Assembly: GCA_965277895.1 (NCBI GenBank) | Contig: CBDIDR010000001.1 | Span: 992,001 to 1,056,000 of the forward strand | DNA: 64,000 nucleotides | DNA from: GCA-2862585 sp965277895 | GTDB lineage: Bacteria; Bacteroidota; Bacteroidia; Flavobacteriales; UBA7312 | Reading direction: 5' to 3' | Part shown: positions 58,404 through 64,000 of the stretch, in pieces | Numbering within the stretch: the stretch's first letter is position 1 | Layout of the letters: each line of letters begins with the position of its first letter | Notes under the pieces: generated by a model | Told to the model about the DNA's origin: nothing | Seen by the model: the letters and a program-made list of their open reading frames with translations, nothing else | Database searches by the model: none | Position numbers and translations under genes: made by a program

Positions 58404-59456
58404 CTAAGGTCGGAATTCAGGGTTATTAATAAAAGTACTATCGGTTAATGTTTTCAAGAAATTTACGAGGTCAGTTTTATCTTGTTGAGTCAATCCTAGT
58501 CCAATATCAACCTTTTTCATCAATGGATCAATAGTAGAAGAATTATGTCCTCCAAAATTATAGTGGTCAATAACATCTTCTAATGTGGCAAATCTTCCGT
58601 CGTGCATATAAGGTGCTGTTAACTCTACATTACGTAGCGTGGGACTTTTGAATTTACCTTTATCGTTAGGGTCATTAGTTACATTAAATCGACCATTATC
58701 CATACTTTCTTCAGGGTCAAGACCATTGTTATGAAATAGATTGCTTGTAAATAGAGGGTAGGAGTGGCAGTGAAAACAATCGCCTTTTTCTGTATTAAAA
58801 ATCTCTTTCCCTCTCAGTTCAGAGGGTGTTAGACTAGCTTCATAATCTAAAAATTTATCGAATTTAGACTCTGATGATATTAGTATTCTTTCAAATTGAG
58901 CAATAGCTTTTACAACATGAGATGAATCAATGACATCAACATTGAAAGCTTGTTTGAATAAACCTTTGTATTCTGAATTATCCATCAGTTCTTGAGCCAC
59001 TTGTTCCCAAGAAGGGGAATGAAGTTCAATAAAGCTTGTAACCGGACCAAGTGCTTGTTCTTCTAGTGAAATGGTTCTTCCATCCCAAAAATTGGTGGTA
59101 TTCCATGCCGCATTAATAATTGCAGATGCATTTTTTGTGCCAGGAACACCTTCAATTCCAATACTAACTCTTGCAGGGTCACTAAAGCCTTTTGATTGGA
59201 AATGACAATCAGCACAAGATAAAGTGTTATTACCTGAAAGGATTGGGTCGTAAAACAATTTTTTTCCTAAAGCAATTCCTTCTTCAGTAAGGGAGTTGTC
59301 TGTGGGTAAATTTGGCGATGGAAACCTATTAGGCACATCAAAAGCTACAAAAGTTGGGTTGTAATCGATGGCCTCAACAACAGGAATATCTCTCTCACAA
59401 GAAAGAAGCCCAAAACAGCATAGAAGTATTGTTAATTTATTCCAATTCAATAGCAT
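58404..59456 (-). CDS. Diheme cytochrome c peroxidase/MauG-family lipoprotein (MbnH-like)
   Basis: The protein has 350 residues. The N-terminal signal ends in a lipobox (FGLLSC). Two heme-binding motifs are CADCHFQ (about residue 80) and CFHCHSY (about 229); surrounding motifs TSFIELHSPSW-like, FKSPTLRNVELTAPYMHDGRF and VIDHYNFGG are MauG/CcpA family. The start overlaps the preceding MbnP-like gene by 20 nt. In methanobactin systems MbnH modifies a tryptophan of MbnP to a kynurenine-type copper ligand, so the pair suggests the same function here. Confidence 0.9.
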   Translation of the reverse strand: MLLNWNKLTILLCCFGLLSCERDIPVVEAIDYNPTFVAFDVPNRFPSPNLPTDNSLTEEGIALGKKLFYDPILSGNNTLSCADCHFQSKGFSDPARVSIGIEGVPGTKNASAIINAAWNTTNFWDGRTISLEEQALGPVTSFIELHSPSWEQVAQELMDNSEYKGLFKQAFNVDVIDSSHVVKAIAQFERILISSESKFDKFLDYEASLTPSELRGKEIFNTEKGDCFHCHSYPLFTSNLFHNNGLDPEESMDNGRFNVTNDPNDKGKFKSPTLRNVELTAPYMHDGRFATLEDVIDHYNFGGHNSSTIDPLMKKVDIGLGLTQQDKTDLVNFLKTLTDSTFINNPEFRP

Positions 59457-60213
59457 TTGAAAAGTTTGTAATTAATTGATTGGCTAAAGGACTAGAAGTA
59501 CGTTCATGTGCTAACTCTTCGGAAAGGTCAACATCAGTGAACAACTCAGATAGGTCTATATTAAATTGTAGACTGGCTGTATTGTTCTCGTCAAGTGATA
59601 TGCTTTTTTGAAAATCCAATGCTCTGTATAAATCCTCATGAGCTAAATGGTAAGTCAGTGGATAAAAAGTAGACGTTTGTGAGGTGTCCATTTTTCCTTC
59701 TATCTTAACAAATATATAGGAACCAGATAACATAGGCCAATACGTATTCTGATTAAGCCCTAAAGGATGGTCGGTAGCGTAGTCAGAAGGCTCTGTACTA
59801 TTAAGTTCAGGGGTTAAACCCAGTCCAAAAGATACGCTTTCATAGTTGCCGTTAGGAGCTGTAACTTGCAGATTCATGGTGTTCGGTTCATCCAAACGAA
59901 AGAGGTGAACATCCTTAACATTTTTACTGATTGAGGTGTTATTCAGCGTAATGTTAGACATATAAAACGTTATGTTCTCTACTCTAAATGAGCCTTCATT
60001 AAAATTAAGTGTATCGTACCTAGAAAATGCTTGTTCATTATTTTTCAGGTTAAATTGTAAGTTCAGATTATCATAGATACACGAATCGTCTTCTTTGTCA
60101 GCATCAGCGTTATAATTGGAGGCAGTAGGATCAGTGCATCCAGGCTGTTTACACGATGAAAAGACTATTGTAAAAACTACTAATAATGAAAAAATTGACT
60201 TCGATAAATGCAT
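59437..60213 (-). CDS. MbnP-family copper-binding lipoprotein
   Basis: The protein has 258 residues. The signal ends in a lipobox (IVFSSC). A short Cys-flanked module GCTDPTASNYNADADKEDDSC precedes the MbnP-like beta-sandwich: LQFNLKNNEQAF, FNEGSFRVENITFYMSNITLNN, SVSFGLGLTPELN and HPLGLNQNTYWPMLSGSYIFVKIEG. It would bind copper in the periplasm or on the surface after modification by the downstream MbnH-like enzyme. A TATATTTG -7 element lies on the minus strand at 60219-60226, only 5 nt from the ATG. Confidence 0.85.
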   Translation of the reverse strand: MHLSKSIFSLLVVFTIVFSSCKQPGCTDPTASNYNADADKEDDSCIYDNLNLQFNLKNNEQAFSRYDTLNFNEGSFRVENITFYMSNITLNNTSISKNVKDVHLFRLDEPNTMNLQVTAPNGNYESVSFGLGLTPELNSTEPSDYATDHPLGLNQNTYWPMLSGSYIFVKIEGKMDTSQTSTFYPLTYHLAHEDLYRALDFQKSISLDENNTASLQFNIDLSELFTDVDLSEELAHERTSSPLANQLITNFSNAIELE

Positions 60214-60356
60214 AGGTACAAATATAAGGTTATAAAAAGGGATTTAATAATCTAACGACCATTATCTGAATAAATTATAACTTTCAAATTGTGAATAAAG
60301 TATACTTATAATTTTATAATAAATCATACATAATTGTCTATTTTGCGAAGTAATTA

Positions 60357-62093
60357 ATGGAAAAAAATCTCCAAATATATCGCTCTTCAGCCGGCTCAGG
60401 AAAAACCTACACTTTGGTTAGGAATTATATTCGAATAGCTCTTTTGGGTGATGGCAAGGACTTTTTTGCTAGATATTTTAGACACATATTAGCTATTACT
60501 TTTACAAACAAAGCGGCATCTGAAATGAAAGAAAGGGTGCTTTCTTTCATTCAGGATTTATCTAAGGGTGTAGGAAAAGGAAAGCCAAATTCATTTTTTA
60601 GTCATATCCAGCAAGATACATCTTTGACTGAGGAGGAGATAATAGAACGTTCGCAGAAAATTCTTACTGCTATACTTCACAACTATACGGATTTATCAAT
60701 TTCTACCATAGATAAGTTTGTATTTAGGATTGTAAAAACATTCGCCCATGATTTACAAATGGCACAAGCCTTTGAGGTTGAGATGGATCAGGATCAATTG
60801 ATTCAGCCAACGGTATCATTTCTTATCAGCCGAATAGGAACAAACAAAGAGCTTTCAAAAGCTTTAGTGTCTTTTGCTATTTCCAAAGCAGATGAGGGGA
60901 AAAGCTACAATCTAGAACGCTCTTTGGAAGAATTTTCAAAGCATTTGTTCTCTGAAAAGTCAGAAAAATTTATTGATTCTCTTTCACAAGTTAGTATTAC
61001 GGATTGTTTGGAGGTGAAAGATGAACTCAATGCTGAGATGATGGCTTTCGAAAATGTGTTATTGGAAAATCGTTTTGAATTTTTGGAGTTTTGCAAAAGA
61101 CATAATCTAGTAGCTGGCGATTTTACTGGTAAATACTTTTACAACTATTTTGATAGTTTTAAAAAGCGGTCATCCAAAACGTTTTTCCCAAACAAAACGG
61201 TTAAGAAAAATGTAGATAATAACCATTGGTGTAAAAAAGACGCTCATGAAGAAAAAAAATCAATAATAGAGGCCAATTCGGCATACTTAATACAGTTATT
61301 TAATCAAGTTCAGGAACACATTGCTAAAGAGTACAAGAATTACGTATTCAATAAACTACTATCAAAAAATATTTATTCGATAGCTGTACTGAATGAGTTG
61401 TCTAAAGAGCTAGACCAATTCAAAGAAGAAAATAATGTTAAGCATATTTCAGAATTTAACAATGCAATCGCCGAAATTATTAGAAAAGAACCAGCCCCAT
61501 TTATCTACGAGAGGTTAGGAGAACGTTATCATCATTTTTTAATCGATGAGTTTCAAGATACGTCTGTGATGCAGTGGCACAACTTGTTACCATTAGTTCA
61601 TAATTCTCTATCAGAAGGATATCAAAATTTGATTGTAGGTGACGCCAAGCAATCTATATACAGGTGGAGAGGTGGAGAGGTCGAACAGTTCGTTCAACTC
61701 CCTAATGAAATTCTTCAGTCCGAAATGTTACCCAACCCAGAAGAACTCAAGCAAAGCTTATGGAATAATACCGAAGAAAAGGTATTATCAGATAACTGGC
61801 GAAGCCACAAAGAGATTGTTAATTTCAATAATTCTTTTTTTACAAAACTTAAAACCGTCATTAGCCCAGAGCTACAAAAAGTATATACCTCAAATGAGCA
61901 AAACCCTATGGGAAAAGATGGAGGTTATGTTCATATTGATTTATCACCTAAGTCTAAGGAGTTTTTCAAGGCTGAGGTCATGCAGAAAATTATTCTTCAA
62001 ATTCAGGAGTTGAGGTCTTTAAATTACAACCTTAAAGACATGGCTATATTATGCCGTACTAAAAAAGAAACGTTTGAAGCAGCATCTGTCTAA
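60357..62093 (+). CDS. AddA-like UvrD-family helicase, N-terminal part, frame broken near 62089
   Basis: The frame encodes 578 residues. Walker A is YRSSAGSGKTYTLVRNYI, motif Ia ITFTNKAASEMKERV, motif II FLIDEFQDTSVMQWHNLL and motif III VGDAKQSIYRWRGGE. It stops at TAA 62091-62093 within the helicase core (LCRTKKETFEAASV), where the sequence should run on as LSAAGVNVLSDEALLL. That continuation is in another frame from 62078. A one-base deletion near 62089 explains it. The two parts together give about 1040 residues, the usual length of this helicase-nuclease in Bacteroidota. Confidence 0.85.
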   Translation: MEKNLQIYRSSAGSGKTYTLVRNYIRIALLGDGKDFFARYFRHILAITFTNKAASEMKERVLSFIQDLSKGVGKGKPNSFFSHIQQDTSLTEEEIIERSQKILTAILHNYTDLSISTIDKFVFRIVKTFAHDLQMAQAFEVEMDQDQLIQPTVSFLISRIGTNKELSKALVSFAISKADEGKSYNLERSLEEFSKHLFSEKSEKFIDSLSQVSITDCLEVKDELNAEMMAFENVLLENRFEFLEFCKRHNLVAGDFTGKYFYNYFDSFKKRSSKTFFPNKTVKKNVDNNHWCKKDAHEEKKSIIEANSAYLIQLFNQVQEHIAKEYKNYVFNKLLSKNIYSIAVLNELSKELDQFKEENNVKHISEFNNAIAEIIRKEPAPFIYERLGERYHHFLIDEFQDTSVMQWHNLLPLVHNSLSEGYQNLIVGDAKQSIYRWRGGEVEQFVQLPNEILQSEMLPNPEELKQSLWNNTEEKVLSDNWRSHKEIVNFNNSFFTKLKTVISPELQKVYTSNEQNPMGKDGGYVHIDLSPKSKEFFKAEVMQKIILQIQELRSLNYNLKDMAILCRTKKETFEAASV

Positions 62094-63499
62094 GTGCTGC
62101 AGGTGTAAATGTGTTATCAGACGAGGCACTTCTACTAAACGCTTCCAAAGATGTTCATTTTGTATTATCTCTTTTGAGTTTTTTACATCATCCGTCAGAT
62201 AAAGTAGCACAGACTTTTATACTGACTTACCTTCACCATAGGATAAATGATGAAAAACTTCCTATTCATAAATTATTACTATCAGTAGGAGAGGGAGATA
62301 TAAAATCCTTTTATTCTTATTTAGAGTCTTTAGGAATCCGATTTGTTCCGCAGTCATTATGGGAGCTACCTATTTACGATTTGGTTGAGCGATTAATTCA
62401 AGTGTTTAATCTATCATCTACAGACATATATCTGCAGTATTTTCTAGATGCAGTACATAAATTCTCAATAAAGAATAGCAATGATGTCTCGGCTTTTTTA
62501 GAGTGGTGGGAAAAGAACAATGAAAAAGAAGCCATTGTAGTACCAGAAGATACAAAGGCAGTTAAGGTTATGACGGTACATAAGTCCAAAGGACTAGAGT
62601 TTCCCATTGTATTTATTCCTTTCAATTGGAAAATAGGAAAGCCAGCAGAGGAATTATGGGTAGATGCTAAGGGTAAGATTAAGAAAATGAAAGTGGCTTT
62701 ATTAGACAATACAAAAGAATTGGAAAAGTCTGATTATGCCGAACTTCACAAAGGTGAGAGTGATAAATCCTTGATGGACGATTTAAATGTTCTGTATGTA
62801 GCCATGACGCGACCCAAAGAGCAGTTGTACATATACACCGAATCCTTTGGTAGTGGCGATAAACCTAATTCCTTGAGCCAGTTAATAGCTCATTATTTTA
62901 AAGATGCTGCCACTGAATTCCCCGTTCGAATAGGGCAGTTATTACCAAAACAAAATACAGACGAAGAACCAGATAATGGTTATCACTTATCTTACACCTC
63001 TTTAGCCAATTGGAGAAAGGTTATACAGTTAAAAAACAATTCAAATCAACTTTGGGATGTGAATTTAGACCGCCAACAATGGGGGAGTCTTTTGCACGAT
63101 GCCTTATCAAAGATTCATTATTTGGAAGATAAAGACAAGGTGCTTAATGATTTGGAACGAAATGGTTTATTGACTTCAGAACTTAAATCTAAGCTAAGAA
63201 GTCGCCTTGATGATTTATTAAATGATGATGAAATTAAGCCTTTCTTTTCGGAAGAATGGAAGGTGAAAACGGAACAAGAAATACTGTTAGATAGTGGCGA
63301 CACCTACATTCCAGACCGTCTTTTAATTAAAGATGATGAGGTAAAGGTTATCGATTATAAAACAGGATCTAGTAAGAGAATGGAAAGTCATAAATCTCAA
63401 GTTGATAATTATTCTAACTTGCTGAAAATGATGGGTTTTAGAAAAATATCTAAATATATCGTTTATACAGAAAATATAGAAAAAGTAGTATCGTGGTAG
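62094..63499 (+). pseudogene. AddA-like helicase-nuclease, C-terminal part after frameshift
   Basis: The frame continues the preceding gene: DEALLL, helicase motif V VMTVHKSKGLEFPIVFIPFN, motif VI VLYVAMTRPKEQLYIY, then a RecB-type nuclease with GSLLHDALS, IPDRLLI, VIDYKTGSSKR and QVDNY. No credible start codon with leader exists; the first ATG or GTG lies inside conserved sequence. With the AddB-like gene that follows, the enzyme would process double-strand DNA breaks. If the frameshift is genuine, the helicase is likely inactive. Confidence 0.8.
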
Positions 63500-64000
63500 G
63501 CTCATTTTTAGAACATATTGCCAAAGAAATACTTTCAAACAGAAAGCGTATGGATGGTTTGACTATAGTCTTGCCTTCAAAGCGTTCTATTGTTTTTCTA
63601 AAACACCATTTGTCTCAAAAGATAGATGAACCTATTTGGTTACCAAAGATCTATTCTATTGAAGATTTTATAACTGAACTTTCTGGCTTAAATACACTTG
63701 ATAATTTGAGTTTACAGTTTCGACTGTATGAGGTATTCAACACCAATAGACCACCAGAAAACGATGATACTTTCGAGCAGTTTTTAAAATGGAGTCAGAC
63801 CATACTGTATGATTTTAATGAGATGGATCGCTATATGGTTGATGCCAAGGCATTACTTACCAACCTTAGAGACATTAAAGAACTGGAACTTTGGAGTCTG
63901 AACAGTGCAGAGCTTACTGCCTTTCAGGAGAAATACGTGCAGTTTTTCGCCTATTTGTTTGAATGGTACACAGCATTTACAAGCTCTTTATTAGAGGATA
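63494..64000 (+). CDS. AddB-like PD-(D/E)XK nuclease/inactive helicase, 3'-partial
   Basis: A GTG at 63494 opens a frame that continues to the window end (169 codons). It begins VGSFLEHIAKEILSNRKRMDG, then LTIVLPSKRSIVFLKHHL, the AddB start pattern. It overlaps the preceding AddA-like frame by 6 nt, the usual addA-addB coupling. The nuclease domain would be beyond the edge. Confidence 0.75.

Noticed and set aside
61639..62013. 124-codon frame inside the AddA-like helicase
   Set aside because: It lies over helicase motifs III-IV in the wrong frame; the helicase frame has all the family signatures.

Overview
The window is AT-rich chromosomal DNA (roughly one third G+C by eye) from a member of the Bacteroidota, probably a marine Flavobacteriales-like organism. 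The evidence is: at least eight proteins with type IX secretion (T9SS) C-terminal sorting domains, a PorT-like T9SS component beside ubiE, a short 287-residue primary sigma factor, promoters of the Bacteroidota form (TAnnTTTG at -7, sometimes TTTG/TTG near -33), weak Shine-Dalgarno sequences, and a tmRNA whose tag ends in YAMAA. No CRISPR array, prophage, insertion sequence or complete tRNA gene was seen.

Layout. 1-7.4 kb: a 5'-truncated, frameshifted type B T9SS protein, a tRNA 3'-end-like scar with a terminator, a periplasmic histidine phosphatase, and a large secreted protein with PEP-synthase/dikinase-like domains. 7.4-10.8 kb: an apparent zinc module. A MerC-domain protein is divergent from an ABC ATPase, an FtsX-type permease with a 4 x 42 bp His/Cys-rich repeat, and a DUF3299-like protein; a perfect 19 bp palindrome (Zur-like) lies between them, and two small membrane proteins with the same N-terminal motif flank the module. 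10.9-14.9 kb: pirin, an unannotated 52-residue ORF, a CDGSH-YceI fusion, an HxlR regulator with clustered GTAAC repeats, a nitroreductase and membrane proteins. 14.9-28 kb: a FAS1/cupredoxin-like secreted protein, a VTT-family membrane protein, a PlsC-like acyltransferase, a cytochrome c/PHM-like secreted oxidase, UPF0316, two adjacent unusual photolyase-family genes, an alpha/beta hydrolase, a rhodanese-thioredoxin lipoprotein, DUF2256 and tmRNA. The FAS1 gene and the photolyase pair share an inverted repeat (TTTGTATAACT-N10-14-AGTTATACAAA) at their promoters, which suggests one light- or stress-responsive regulon.

28-54.6 kb is mostly housekeeping: a saccharopine dehydrogenase-like enzyme, rpe, rpoD, pnp, rpsO, accD, class II fba, a TrmH-family methylase, an FAD protein, porT, ubiE, an APC transporter, a voltage-gated-type cation channel, a heptose kinase, an aminotransferase, an MFS transporter, xerD, aroQ, ddl, a PASTA protein, an RluA-family synthase and mqnE (futalosine menaquinone route). 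54.6-60.2 kb: two secreted proteases and an MbnH/MbnP-like pair (diheme MauG/CcpA-type enzyme plus copper-binding partner). 60.3-64 kb: an AddA-like helicase-nuclease broken by a frameshift, then the start of an AddB-like gene that runs off the edge.

Strongest candidates for something undescribed: the photolyase pair (one lacking all four Fe-S cysteines, one with a permuted domain order) with its shared operator; the zinc module; the secreted dikinase-like protein; and the CDGSH-YceI fusion. All functional statements come from motif recognition by eye; no database search was run.
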